A DNA stretch of 64,000 bases from Taklimakanibacter deserti (lineage in GTDB: Bacteria > Pseudomonadota > Alphaproteobacteria > Rhizobiales > Aestuariivirgaceae): assembly GCA_003574785.1 (NCBI GenBank), contig QORU01000006.1, positions 186,001-250,000 of the forward strand, given 5' to 3'. Numbering within the stretch: position 1 is the stretch's first letter; each line of letters opens with the position of its first letter. A program made the position numbers and the translations under genes. The notes beneath the pieces are model-generated. The model saw nothing but the letters and a program-made list of their open reading frames with translations, did not search any database and was not told the DNA's origin. Below, one piece after another: positions 42,720 to 51,173 of the stretch.

Positions 42720-45161
42720 GTGAACAAGCCCATGGGGCCGCTCGCCGGCCAGCGCATCAGGCGCAAGGAAGATCTCCGTTTCATCACCGGCGAAGGCCGC
42801 TATCTCGACGATATAAAGCTGCCGAACATGGCCCATGCGCTGGTGCTGCGCTCACCCCATGCCCATGCCCGGATCAAGTCGGTCAAGACGAAGCGTGCCG
42901 GCGCCCTGCCGGGCGTGCTGGCGATCTATACCTCAGCCGACATGGAGGCGGCCCAGGTCGGCCTGCTGCCGGTCGGCTGGATCGTGCCCAAGACCAACGG
43001 CCGGCCGATGGCGCAGCCGCCGCATCCGGTGCTGGCCTCAGGTCGCGTGCGCCATGTCGGCGATCCGGTCGCCTTCGTCGTCGCCGAGACGAAGGCCGCG
43101 GCCCTTGCGGCGCTGAACAAGATCGATGTCGATTACGAGATCCTGAAACCCACGGTCGATCTCGAGACGTCGATCGCGCCTGAGACGGCGCAGATATGGC
43201 CCAAGGAGGCGCCGGGCAATCTCTGCTATGACTGGGAGGTCGGTGACCGGGCGGCCGTCGACAGGGCCTTTGCCCAAGCTCACCATGTCACCACCGTCAA
43301 GCTGATCAACAACCGCGTCCATGCCTCGCCCATGGAAACGCGCGGCGTGATCGGCCATTACGATCCATCGAGCGACCGCTATACGCTCTACACCTCGAAC
43401 CAGAATCCGCATGTCATCCGCATTCTGCTGTCGATCGCGACGCTGAAGATCTCGGAAGAGAAGATCAGGGTCGTGGCGCCCGATGTCGGCGGCGGCTTCG
43501 GCATGAAGATCTATCACTATGCCGAAGAGGTGCTCGCCGTCTTCGCCGCGCACCGCCTGAAGCGCCCGGTCAAATGGGTGGCCGATCGCTCTGAAGCCTT
43601 CGTCTCAGACACCCATGCGCGCGACCATGTGACCACCGTGGCGCTGGCGCTCGATGCCGAAGGGGTGGTGCAGGGCCTGAAAGTCGACACGATCGCCAAT
43701 ATGGGCGCCTATCTTTCGACCTTCGCGCCGGCGATCCCGTCTTTCTTCTATGCCTATCCGATGCCCGGCCCTTACAAGGTGCGTGCCGTCCATGTGCGCA
43801 CCCGTGCCGCCTTCACCAACACCATGCCGGTCGATGCCTATCGCGGCGCCGGACGCCCGGAATGCACCTATGTGCTGGAACGCGCCATGGATGCCGCAGC
43901 GCGCGACATGGGTATCGATCGCGTCGAGATCAGGCGGCGCAACCTTATTCCGGCCGACGCTTTTCCCTATAAGACGCCGCTTCTGTGGACCTATGACACG
44001 GGCGAATTCCACAAGCTCCTCGACCATGCCCATGAGGTCGGGAATTTCGCCACGCTCGCCGAGCGCAAGGCGGCCGCCTTGAAGCGCGGCAAATATCTGG
44101 GGCTCGGCTTCGCCTTCTATATGGAAGCCTGCGGCATGGGCCCGTCCAAGTTGCTCGCCCGCGAAGGCTGTCTCGGCGGCCAATATGAAGTGGGTCAGGT
44201 GCGCATCAATCCGACCGGCACGGTGACGGTGCTGACCGGCAGCCACACCCACGGCCAGGGCCATGAGACGGTCTATGCGCAAATCGTCGCCGACACGCTG
44301 GGCGTCGATTTCGAGGCAATCGAGATCGTGCATGGCGACACCGACCGCGTCGCCTATGGCATCGGCACCTATGGCTCGCGCTCGCTCGCCGTCGGCGGCT
44401 CGGCGATGAAGATCTCGCTCGACAAGGTAGTGGAGAAAGGCCGCAAGATCGCAGCACACCTGCTCGAGGCCGATGCGCGCGACATCGAGTTCAAGCAAGG
44501 CCGCTATAGCGTGGCCGGCACCGACCGGACCAAGAGCTTCAAGGAAGTGGCGGCCGCCGCCTATAATCCGGTCGACTACCCGCTCGATCAGCTGGAGCCC
44601 GGGCTCGAGGAGACGACCTGGTTCGATCCGCCCGACTTCACCTTTCCCTATGGCTGCCATCTGTGCGAGATCGAGATCGATCCCGAGACCGGCAAGATCG
44701 AGGTGGTGGCGCTGGCCGCAGTCGATGATTTCGGCAACCAGATCAACCCGATGATCGTCGAAGGCCAGATCCATGGCGGCCTCGCGCAAGGCACCGGCCA
44801 GGCGCTGCTGGAGCATTGCGTCTTCGACACGAAGACGGGACAGCTCCTGTCGGGCTCCTTCATGGATTATGCGATGCCGCGCGCGGACGATCTCCCCGCG
44901 ATGCGCGTCGAGTCGCTGGTGACACCCTGCCGCAACAATCCCTTGGGCGTCAAAGGCTGCGGCGAGGCCGGCGCCATTGCCGGGCCCGCGGCTCTGGTGA
45001 GCGCCGTGCTCGACGCGCTGGCGCCTTTGGGCGTCACCCAGATCGACATGCCGGTGACCCCGGAAAAGATCTGGCGGGCGATCACCCTCGCCCCGCGAAG
45101 CGGGGCGAGGGTGGGGCCCAGCGCGGAGCGCTGGGAGGGTGAGGGGCCTGCTGCAGAATGA
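42720..45161 (+). CDS. form-II CoxL-like molybdenum hydroxylase large subunit
   Basis: An 813-residue protein of the xanthine dehydrogenase/CO dehydrogenase large-subunit family. AYRGAGRPE is the form-II (non-CO) active-site signature; GGGFGMKIYHYAEE and GCGEAGAIAG are the cofactor and catalytic-Glu motifs. GTG 42720 follows AGGGAGAGA. No [2Fe-2S] or FAD subunit gene is adjacent, although the family normally works as a trimer. The last ~24 codons lie in mosaic repeat D. It probably hydroxylates a carbon next to a ring nitrogen (inference). Confidence 0.85.
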   Translation: MNKPMGPLAGQRIRRKEDLRFITGEGRYLDDIKLPNMAHALVLRSPHAHARIKSVKTKRAGALPGVLAIYTSADMEAAQVGLLPVGWIVPKTNGRPMAQPPHPVLASGRVRHVGDPVAFVVAETKAAALAALNKIDVDYEILKPTVDLETSIAPETAQIWPKEAPGNLCYDWEVGDRAAVDRAFAQAHHVTTVKLINNRVHASPMETRGVIGHYDPSSDRYTLYTSNQNPHVIRILLSIATLKISEEKIRVVAPDVGGGFGMKIYHYAEEVLAVFAAHRLKRPVKWVADRSEAFVSDTHARDHVTTVALALDAEGVVQGLKVDTIANMGAYLSTFAPAIPSFFYAYPMPGPYKVRAVHVRTRAAFTNTMPVDAYRGAGRPECTYVLERAMDAAARDMGIDRVEIRRRNLIPADAFPYKTPLLWTYDTGEFHKLLDHAHEVGNFATLAERKAAALKRGKYLGLGFAFYMEACGMGPSKLLAREGCLGGQYEVGQVRINPTGTVTVLTGSHTHGQGHETVYAQIVADTLGVDFEAIEIVHGDTDRVAYGIGTYGSRSLAVGGSAMKISLDKVVEKGRKIAAHLLEADARDIEFKQGRYSVAGTDRTKSFKEVAAAAYNPVDYPLDQLEPGLEETTWFDPPDFTFPYGCHLCEIEIDPETGKIEVVALAAVDDFGNQINPMIVEGQIHGGLAQGTGQALLEHCVFDTKTGQLLSGSFMDYAMPRADDLPAMRVESLVTPCRNNPLGVKGCGEAGAIAGPAALVSAVLDALAPLGVTQIDMPVTPEKIWRAITLAPRSGARVGPSAERWEGEGPAAE

Positions 45162-45236
45162 CTTCGACAAGCCCCTCACCCCTCCCGCCGCCCTGCGGCG
45201 GGTCCCTCCCCTCTCCCCGCTGAAGCGGGGCGAGGG
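45085..45236. repeat. RIME-like mosaic palindromic repeat, copy D
   Basis: About 152 bp, from CCCTCGCCCCGCGAAG to AAGCGGGGCGAGGG, with inner GGGTGAGGGGCCTGC / AGCCCCTCACCC. It overlaps the 3' end of the CoxL-like gene, which stops at 45161 inside it. Its core (CAGAATGACTTCGACA) is close to copy E. Confidence 0.88.
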
Positions 45237-45238
45237 CG

Positions 45239-45306
45239 ATCTATCTGTTTTTCAAATACCGAGGCGCAGATTTTCCGATTTTACAATATGGCTTGTGCAA
45301 CGCAAT
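45239..45306 (+). promoter_or_regulatory. promoter module, copy 2 (upstream of pxpA)
   Basis: ATCTATCTGTTTTTCAAATACC, TTTTCCGATTTTACAAT, TGCAAC and CAATA are shared with copy 1 at 42602. It sits between mosaic repeat D and the GTG start of pxpA, 57 bp upstream. The duplication includes the sequence that in copy 1 starts the LysR gene. Confidence 0.65.
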
Positions 45307-45363
45307 AATTGTAACTCGACACAAGACGGCTCGAGACCGTTAACATATTCGGGAGGATTGAGG

Positions 45364-46092
45364 GTGACAGCCATAAACTGTGACATGGGCGAGGCTTTCG
45401 GCCTCTACAAGATGGGCGACGATCAGGGCCTCATGCCCCATATCGATGTCGCCAATGTCGCCTGCGGCTTCCATGGCTCGGACTTCAATCATATGCGGAC
45501 CACCGTGCGCCTCGCCAAGGAGCATGGCGTCAAGGTCGGCGCCCATCCCTCGCTCCCCGACCTCCAGGGCTTTGGGCGGCGCGAGATGAAGATCGCGCGC
45601 GACGAGCTCGCCAATTGCCTCATCTATCAGATCGGCGCGCTGAAAGGCTTCCTCGAGGCCGAGAAGATGACGCTCAACCACATCAAGCCGCATGGCTCGC
45701 TCTATGGCATGGCGGCGCGCATGGAGGACATGGCGCATGCCGTCTGCGACGTGGCCGACATCTTCAAGGTGCCGCTCTTCGGCATGGTCAACACCTTGCA
45801 TGAGAAGATCTACAAGGAACGCGGCCACACATTCATCCCGGAATTCTACGCCGATCTCGATTATCGCGACGATGGCAGCCTGATCATCACGCGCGAGCAT
45901 GAGGCGAAGGATCCCGACGAGGCCGCCGCCAAATGCGTGCGCGCCATCAAGGAAGGCAAGGTGAAGAGTGTCGGCGGCAAGGACGTGACGGTCGGCTCCG
46001 CCACGATCTGCATCCATTCCGACACGCCCAATGCCGTCGCCATTGCCGAAGCCGTCCGCAAGGCGGTCCGTCCCTATCTCGATGCCGCCTGA
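45364..46092 (+). CDS. pxpA: LamB/YcsF family protein, 5-oxoprolinase subunit A-like
   Basis: A 242-residue protein. NCDMGEAFGLYKMGDD, DVANVACGFHGSDFNHM, GAHPSLPDLQGFG and HIKPHGSLYG are the conserved metal and active-site blocks of PxpA. In PxpABC this subunit works with B and C to open 5-oxoproline with ATP. GTG 45364 has GGGAGG 8 nt upstream. The BCCP gene follows 17 bp later. Confidence 0.88.
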   Translation: MTAINCDMGEAFGLYKMGDDQGLMPHIDVANVACGFHGSDFNHMRTTVRLAKEHGVKVGAHPSLPDLQGFGRREMKIARDELANCLIYQIGALKGFLEAEKMTLNHIKPHGSLYGMAARMEDMAHAVCDVADIFKVPLFGMVNTLHEKIYKERGHTFIPEFYADLDYRDDGSLIITREHEAKDPDEAAAKCVRAIKEGKVKSVGGKDVTVGSATICIHSDTPNAVAIAEAVRKAVRPYLDAA

Positions 46093-46109
46093 TCAACGAA
46101 AGAGTGCCC

Positions 46110-46346
46110 ATGCCCCAGCAACTTCTCTCGCCTCTGCCCGGAACCTTCTACAGGAAGCCCGCGCCCGACAAGCCCGTCTACAAGAATGAAGGTGATGAGG
46201 TCGCCGCGGGCGACGTCATCGGCCTCATCGAGGTGATGAAGTCCTTCACCGAGGTCAAGGCCGAGGTGGCGGGAAAGATCGTGAAGTTCCTCGCCGACAA
46301 TGAAGAACCGGTGATGGCCGGCCAGCCGCTCGCGGAAATCGCGTGA
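46110..46346 (+). CDS. free-standing biotin carboxyl carrier protein
   Basis: A 78-residue single biotinyl domain. LIEVMKSFTEVKA places the biotinyl Lys at K44 (E-V-M-K rather than E-A-M-K). The N-terminus LLSPLPGTFYRKP is typical of AccB-type domains without the long linker. It lies between pxpA and the biotin carboxylase gene and probably serves the carboxylase formed with PxpB/PxpC-like subunits (inference). Confidence 0.9.
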   Translation: MPQQLLSPLPGTFYRKPAPDKPVYKNEGDEVAAGDVIGLIEVMKSFTEVKAEVAGKIVKFLADNEEPVMAGQPLAEIA

Positions 46347-46375
46347 TGTTGAATGCATCAATTCGCGCGGAGATG

Positions 46376-46530
46376 CCCTCGCCCCGCCTCAGCGGGGAGA
46401 GGGAGGGGACCCATTGCGAAGCAATGGGGAGGATGAGGGGCCTGCCTCAGAATGATTTCAAGAGGCCCCTCACCCCTCCCACCGCTGCGCGGTGGGCCCC
46501 TCCCCTCTCCCCGCTCACGCGGGGCGAGGG
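46376..46530. repeat. RIME-like mosaic palindromic repeat, copy E
   Basis: About 155 bp from CCCTCGCCCCGCCTCAGCG to ACGCGGGGCGAGGG. The inner arms are GGATGAGGGGCCTGCC and AGGCCCCTCACCC. Its last bases GCGAGGG stand 6 nt before the ATG of the biotin carboxylase gene and are the only visible ribosome site for it. Confidence 0.88.
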
Positions 46531-46536
46531 TGTACC

Positions 46537-47901
46537 ATGCTGAAATCGCTGTTCATCGCCAATCGCGGCGAGATCGCGGTGCGTATCATCAGGGCGGCGC
46601 GTGAATTGGGCATCCGCACCATCCAGGCGCACAGCGCCGCCGATGCCCAATCGCTCGCCGTGAAGCTCGCGGACGAGGCGGTCAGTATCGGCCCCCCGCA
46701 TGCGGCAAAATCCTATCTCAATATCCCCGCCATCATCGATGCCGCGAAGCAATCGGGCGCCGACGCCATCCATCCGGGCTATGGCTTCCTCGCCGAGAAT
46801 GCAGGCTTTGCCGATGCCGTCGAGAAGGCCGGCATGATCTTCGTCGGTCCGAGCGGCGATGCCATCCGCACCATGGGCGACAAAGTCCAGGCCCGCATCG
46901 CCGCCGAGAAAGCGGGCGTGCCGGTCGTGCCGGGAAGCGGCGGGCGCATAGATGATCTGAACGAAGCGACGACGATCGCCTCGCGCATCGGCTTTCCCGT
47001 CATGATCAAGGCCGCGGCAGGCGGCGGCGGGCGCGGCATCCGCATCGCCAACAGCAGCTTCGAATTCGAGCAATTGCTGCCGCAGGCGCAAGGCGAGGCC
47101 CAGGCGGCCTTCGGCGATGGCGGCTTATATATAGAGAAGGTCATCACCGAGGCCCGCCATATAGAAGTGCAGGTGCTGGGCGACGGCGAGCGCGCCATCC
47201 ACTGTTTCGAGCGCGAATGCTCGCTGCAGCGCCGCCGCCAAAAACTCTGGGAAGAGGCCCCCTCACCTATTTTGCCCGATACAGTGCGGCAAAAGCTCTG
47301 CGCCTCGGCCGTGGCGCTCGCCGAAGCCGTCAACTATCGCGGCGCCGGCACCATCGAATATCTCTATGACGATGCCAGCCACGAATTCTACTTCATCGAG
47401 ATGAACACCCGCATCCAGGTCGAGCATCCGGTGACCGAGTTCATCACCGGCCTCGATCTCGTGCGCGAGATGATCCTCATCGCCGGCGGCCAAAAGCTGC
47501 GCCACCGGCAGCAGGATATCGCCCGCAAGGGCCATGCGATCGAGGTGCGCATCAATGCCGAGGACCCGGCGAAGAATTTCATGCCCTTTCCCGGCACCGT
47601 GGCGGGCCTCGCCGTGCCGGGCGGCCCCGGCACCCGCTTCGACACCATGCTCTATGACGGCTACCAGGTGCCGCCTTTCTATGACTCGCTTCTGGGCAAG
47701 CTCATTGTCTGGGACGAAACGCGAGGACAAGCGATCGACCGCTTGAAGCGCGCGCTCGGTGAGCTCGACATTGGCGGCCTCAAGACGACCAAGCCCCTGC
47801 ATCAGCTCCTCGCCGATGATCCGCAGGTGCGGCAAGGGAAATTCCACACACGCTGGCTCGAGCCCTGGCTCGAGGCAAATGGCGGACGCTTAAGTTCGTG
47901 A
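46537..47901 (+). CDS. biotin carboxylase subunit
   Basis: A 454-residue AccC-type enzyme with the ATP-grasp fold: FIANRGEIAVRIIRAAREL, MIKAAAGGGGRGIRIA, FERECSLQRRRQKLWEEAPS and EMNTRIQVEHPVTEFITG. It carboxylates the biotin of the adjacent BCCP. Genomic company with PxpA-C rather than accB/accA/accD indicates a dedicated carboxylase, not fatty acid synthesis. ATG 46537 directly follows mosaic repeat E. Confidence 0.9.
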   Translation: MLKSLFIANRGEIAVRIIRAARELGIRTIQAHSAADAQSLAVKLADEAVSIGPPHAAKSYLNIPAIIDAAKQSGADAIHPGYGFLAENAGFADAVEKAGMIFVGPSGDAIRTMGDKVQARIAAEKAGVPVVPGSGGRIDDLNEATTIASRIGFPVMIKAAAGGGGRGIRIANSSFEFEQLLPQAQGEAQAAFGDGGLYIEKVITEARHIEVQVLGDGERAIHCFERECSLQRRRQKLWEEAPSPILPDTVRQKLCASAVALAEAVNYRGAGTIEYLYDDASHEFYFIEMNTRIQVEHPVTEFITGLDLVREMILIAGGQKLRHRQQDIARKGHAIEVRINAEDPAKNFMPFPGTVAGLAVPGGPGTRFDTMLYDGYQVPPFYDSLLGKLIVWDETRGQAIDRLKRALGELDIGGLKTTKPLHQLLADDPQVRQGKFHTRWLEPWLEANGGRLSS

Positions 47902-47911
47902 GGGAGGTAGG

Positions 47912-48787
47912 ATGAAGACCCGATATTCCTATGGCGGTGACGAGCATATCTTCGTCGAGATCGACGAGGAGATGTCGCTCGACGCCTTCTTCAAATCGCT
48001 GTTCCTGTCCAATGCGGTTAAGGACGCGAAGATCAAGGGCGTCACCGAGATCTGCCCGGCCAATGCCTCGATGCAGATCAAGTTCGATCCCGACGTGATC
48101 AAGCCCGCCGACATGCTGGGCGAGCTCAAGAGCCTCGAGAAGGTCGCCGAGAAAGCCGAGCATGTTCTCAAGACGCGCATCATCGAGATCCCGGTCTATT
48201 ACAACGATCCCTGGACCCGCGAGACGCTGATGCGCTTCCGCGAGCGCCATCAGGACCCGAAATCGACCGACATCGAATATGCCGCGCGCATCAACAATCT
48301 GGGCGGGCCCGAGGGCTTCATCAAGGCGCATTCGGGAGCGCCCTGGTTCGTCTCCATGGTGGGCTTCGTCGCAGGGCTCCCCTTCCTCTATCAGATGGTC
48401 GAGCGGCAGCGGCAGATCGAGGCGCCGAAATATCTGCGCCCGCGCACCGACACGCCGAAGCTCACCGTCGGCCATGGCGGCTGCTTCGGCTGCATCTATT
48501 CGGTCAGAGGTGCCGGCGGCTATCAGATGTTCGGCATCACCCCGATGCCGATCTACGATCCCAATCAGAAGATCAGTTATTTGCGCGACTTCATGTGCCT
48601 GTTCCGGCCGGGCGACATCGTCAAATGGAAGCCGATCGACCGCGCGCAATATGATGCGACCGTCGCCGATGTCGAGACCGGCAAGTTCGCGCCGCTGATG
48701 AAGAACGTCACCTTCTCATTGGACGAGTTCCATAAGAATATCGACGGCTACAACCGCAAGCTCGATGGAGTGCTCCATGGCCATTAA
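47912..48787 (+). CDS. pxpB: carboxyltransferase subunit 1, 5-oxoprolinase subunit B-like (KipI)
   Basis: A 291-residue protein of the KipI/PxpB family, the N-terminal half of the urea-carboxylase-type carboxyltransferase. KIKGVTEICPANASMQIKFDP, SGAPWFVSMVGFVAGLPFLY and VGHGGCFGCIYSVRGAGGYQMFG cover the conserved core. GGGAGG precedes ATG 47912. It overlaps pxpC by 11 bp. It may act with BC and BCCP as a biotin-dependent enzyme, or with PxpA/PxpC as 5-oxoprolinase. Confidence 0.88.
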   Translation: MKTRYSYGGDEHIFVEIDEEMSLDAFFKSLFLSNAVKDAKIKGVTEICPANASMQIKFDPDVIKPADMLGELKSLEKVAEKAEHVLKTRIIEIPVYYNDPWTRETLMRFRERHQDPKSTDIEYAARINNLGGPEGFIKAHSGAPWFVSMVGFVAGLPFLYQMVERQRQIEAPKYLRPRTDTPKLTVGHGGCFGCIYSVRGAGGYQMFGITPMPIYDPNQKISYLRDFMCLFRPGDIVKWKPIDRAQYDATVADVETGKFAPLMKNVTFSLDEFHKNIDGYNRKLDGVLHGH

Positions 48788-49748
48788 AGTCTTGAAGCCC
48801 GGCCTTGCGACGACGGTCCAGGATCTTGGCCGGCCCGGCTATTACAATATCGGCATTCCGCTCTCGGGCGGCATGGACCGCTTCGCGACGCGCGCCGCCA
48901 ATCTGCTGGTCGGCAATGACGACGGCGCCGCCGTCCTCGAGGCGACCTTCATGGGGCCTGAGCTCGAATTCACCGCCGATGCGACGGTCGCCGTCACCGG
49001 TGCCGAGCTCCCGCCCAAGGTCGATGGCTCAGCACGCGACGGCTGGACGTCCTTCGCGGTGAAGAAGGGCCAGGTGCTCTCCTTCGAGTTCCTCAAGAAA
49101 GGGGCGCGTGCCTATATCGCGATATCGGGCGGCATCGATGTGCCGGTGGTGCTCGGCTCGCGCTCGACCTATGCGCTGGGGGCGCTCGGCGGCTTCAAGG
49201 GCCGCAAGCTCGAGGCGGGCGATGAACTGCCCGCGGGCCAAGGCAAGGGCGCCAAGGAAGGCCGCACGGTGCCTCAGAACTTGCGGCGCGCGCCCGGCAA
49301 TCCGGTCGAATTGCGCATGGTGCCGGGTCTCTACTGGCATCGCATCACCGAGGATGCGGGCAAGCACTTCTTCGCCGATACCTGGAAGGTGGCGCCGGAG
49401 GCCGACCGCATCGGCTATCGCTTCAAGGGCGGACGGCCGCTCGAATTCGTGCCGCGCAAGCAGCCCTTCGGCGCCGGCTCCGATCCTTCCAACATCGTCG
49501 ATGCCTGCTATCCTTACGGCTCGGTGCAGATCCCGGGCGGCACCGAGCCGATCGTGCTGCATCGCGATGCGGTGTCGGGCGGCGGCTATTTCATGGTGGG
49601 CACGGTGATCTCGGCCGACATGGACCTCATCGGCCAATTGCAGCCGCACACGCCGGCGAAATTCGTGGCGGTCGATCTCGAGGGGGCTCTGAAAGCGCGA
49701 GCCGACCGCGAGGCCGTGCTCGACAAAGTGCGGGCCGCGCTGTCGTGA
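48777..49748 (+). CDS. pxpC: carboxyltransferase subunit 2, 5-oxoprolinase subunit C-like (KipA)
   Basis: A 323-residue KipA/PxpC protein: LKPGLATTVQDLGRPGYYNIGIPLSG is the family start, with MDRFATRAANLLVGND, AYIAISGGIDVPVVLGSRSTY and GGYFMVGTVISADMDLIGQL. It is the C-terminal half of a urea-carboxylase-like carboxyltransferase. Last gene of the operon; mosaic repeat F follows. Confidence 0.9.
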   Translation: MAIKVLKPGLATTVQDLGRPGYYNIGIPLSGGMDRFATRAANLLVGNDDGAAVLEATFMGPELEFTADATVAVTGAELPPKVDGSARDGWTSFAVKKGQVLSFEFLKKGARAYIAISGGIDVPVVLGSRSTYALGALGGFKGRKLEAGDELPAGQGKGAKEGRTVPQNLRRAPGNPVELRMVPGLYWHRITEDAGKHFFADTWKVAPEADRIGYRFKGGRPLEFVPRKQPFGAGSDPSNIVDACYPYGSVQIPGGTEPIVLHRDAVSGGGYFMVGTVISADMDLIGQLQPHTPAKFVAVDLEGALKARADREAVLDKVRAALS

Positions 49749-49817
49749 TCAGGCGGGGCGGAGCAATCGTGTACGGAGTTTATGGGCCCTGAAGATGGGA
49801 CGACCTCTCCATCATTT

Positions 49818-49958
49818 CCCTTCTCCCGCGCGCAGCGTGGGAGAAGGTGGCCGAAGGCCGGATGAGGGCTCTTTCTGCAGGCGCGCGAGAATTTCGGGCA
49901 AAGAGCCCTCACCCGCCCTATCGGGCACCCTCTCCCATCCTTCGGACGGGAGAGGGGG
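49818..49958. repeat. RIME-like mosaic palindromic repeat, copy F
   Basis: About 141 bp between convergent pxpC and the AraC gene. The outer arms are CCCTTCTCCCGCGCGCAGCGTGGGAGAAGG and CCCTCTCCCATCCTTCGGACGGGAGAGGG; the inner arms are GATGAGGGCTCTTT and AAAGAGCCCTCACC. The stems could also stop transcription from both sides. Confidence 0.8.
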
Positions 49959-49983
49959 AAAAACGGAGATTGTCGCGCCCACC

Positions 49984-50952
49984 CTAAGCGTCGAGGCGGG
50001 CTTTGCGGCGCGCCTCGTCGCGATAGTCTTTGGGCGACATACCGAAATGAGCCTTGAACGCACGCGAGAACTGAGCCTGGTCGCCAAAACCCCAGTGATA
50101 GGCGATCTCGCCGACGCTTTGCGTGATGCTGCGGTCGGCGAGATTGGCGCGGCAGGCGTCGAGCCGCTGGTCGCGGATCCAGGCGCCGACCGTCTGGTTG
50201 GTGTCGCGGAAAAGCTCATGCAGATAGCGGATGGATATGCCGCAATGGCGCGCGATCATGTCGGGATCGAGGGCGGGATTGCGCAGGTTGTTGCGGACGA
50301 AGCTCTCGATGCGGACGAGATGCGCCGCCCGCATGGTCGAGCTGCCGGAAGTCAGCGTGCGCTCATCCGCCCTGAGTGCCAGCACCAGGAGATCGATGAG
50401 CTGCTGGCCGATCATCTGGCGCATCTCGGCATTCATCTCGTCGAACCGGTCGGGGATGAGATGCAGCATGTCGGTGAAGAAGCCGCCGGCGCCGTTCCCG
50501 GCGTCGAATTGCAGCGAGCAGAAGCGGTCGGGCCCGCGGATGCGCCCGGAAAGCGCCTTGGCCTCGACCTTCATGACCCAGAGATCGGCGGCCTCGTCAT
50601 GGCTGAACTCGTAAGGCTCGTGGCTCCTCTCGAGGATGAAGGAGCCCGGCGCGCAATGCACGTCCTTGCCGCATTGCGAGAAGAAGATCTCGGTGCGCGC
50701 CGGCACGGTGACCAGGAAATGCTCGTCGCGCTCCTGGCGGAAATGATGCGGCAGGCGGCGATAGCGCAGGGCCTCGGAAGTGAGGCGGGAGAGCGAGACG
50801 CCGCCCAGATGCCAGTCGGTGATCTCGCCCGAAAAGCGGTCGGGTTCGCGGAAGGTGAGGTCGAGCGGAAAATAGGCCTTGGCGATCGTCTCATGCCAAT
50901 GGCGGCTGCGCTCGTTCAGCCTCACGTCATTGGTCGAAATGCGCCTTTTCAT
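49984..50952 (-). CDS. AraC family transcriptional regulator
   Basis: A 322-residue protein. The C-terminal ~100 residues hold two helix-turn-helix motifs (DPDMIARHCGISIRYLHELFRDT and VGEIAYHWGFGDQAQFSRAFKAHFGMSPKDYR). The N-terminal domain is FeaR/AraC-binding-2 like (GVSLSRLTSEALRYRR, CAPGSFILERSHEPYEF). It is divergent from hyuB, with 221 bp between, and probably controls hyuB-hyuA and the transporter. Confidence 0.92.
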   Translation of the reverse strand: MKRRISTNDVRLNERSRHWHETIAKAYFPLDLTFREPDRFSGEITDWHLGGVSLSRLTSEALRYRRLPHHFRQERDEHFLVTVPARTEIFFSQCGKDVHCAPGSFILERSHEPYEFSHDEAADLWVMKVEAKALSGRIRGPDRFCSLQFDAGNGAGGFFTDMLHLIPDRFDEMNAEMRQMIGQQLIDLLVLALRADERTLTSGSSTMRAAHLVRIESFVRNNLRNPALDPDMIARHCGISIRYLHELFRDTNQTVGAWIRDQRLDACRANLADRSITQSVGEIAYHWGFGDQAQFSRAFKAHFGMSPKDYRDEARRKARLDA

Positions 50953-51173
50953 GCCACGCTCCGCATGCGGAAAATGTTACGGCGGCGGGGCCTTCCGCGC
51001 AATGAAAACCGGCATTACTGCGCGGGAAATCAAATCCGGGTTCACCCGCAGCAAAGACTAAGGGCTCGATCGGGTCTAAGCCTCCCCTTCAGCAATGGTG
51101 CGAAAGACGCCATGTCGAGGGTGAGGATCGAGCGACAGGCTTTCGGCGTGGTTCAGCGACAAGCGAGGACCTC

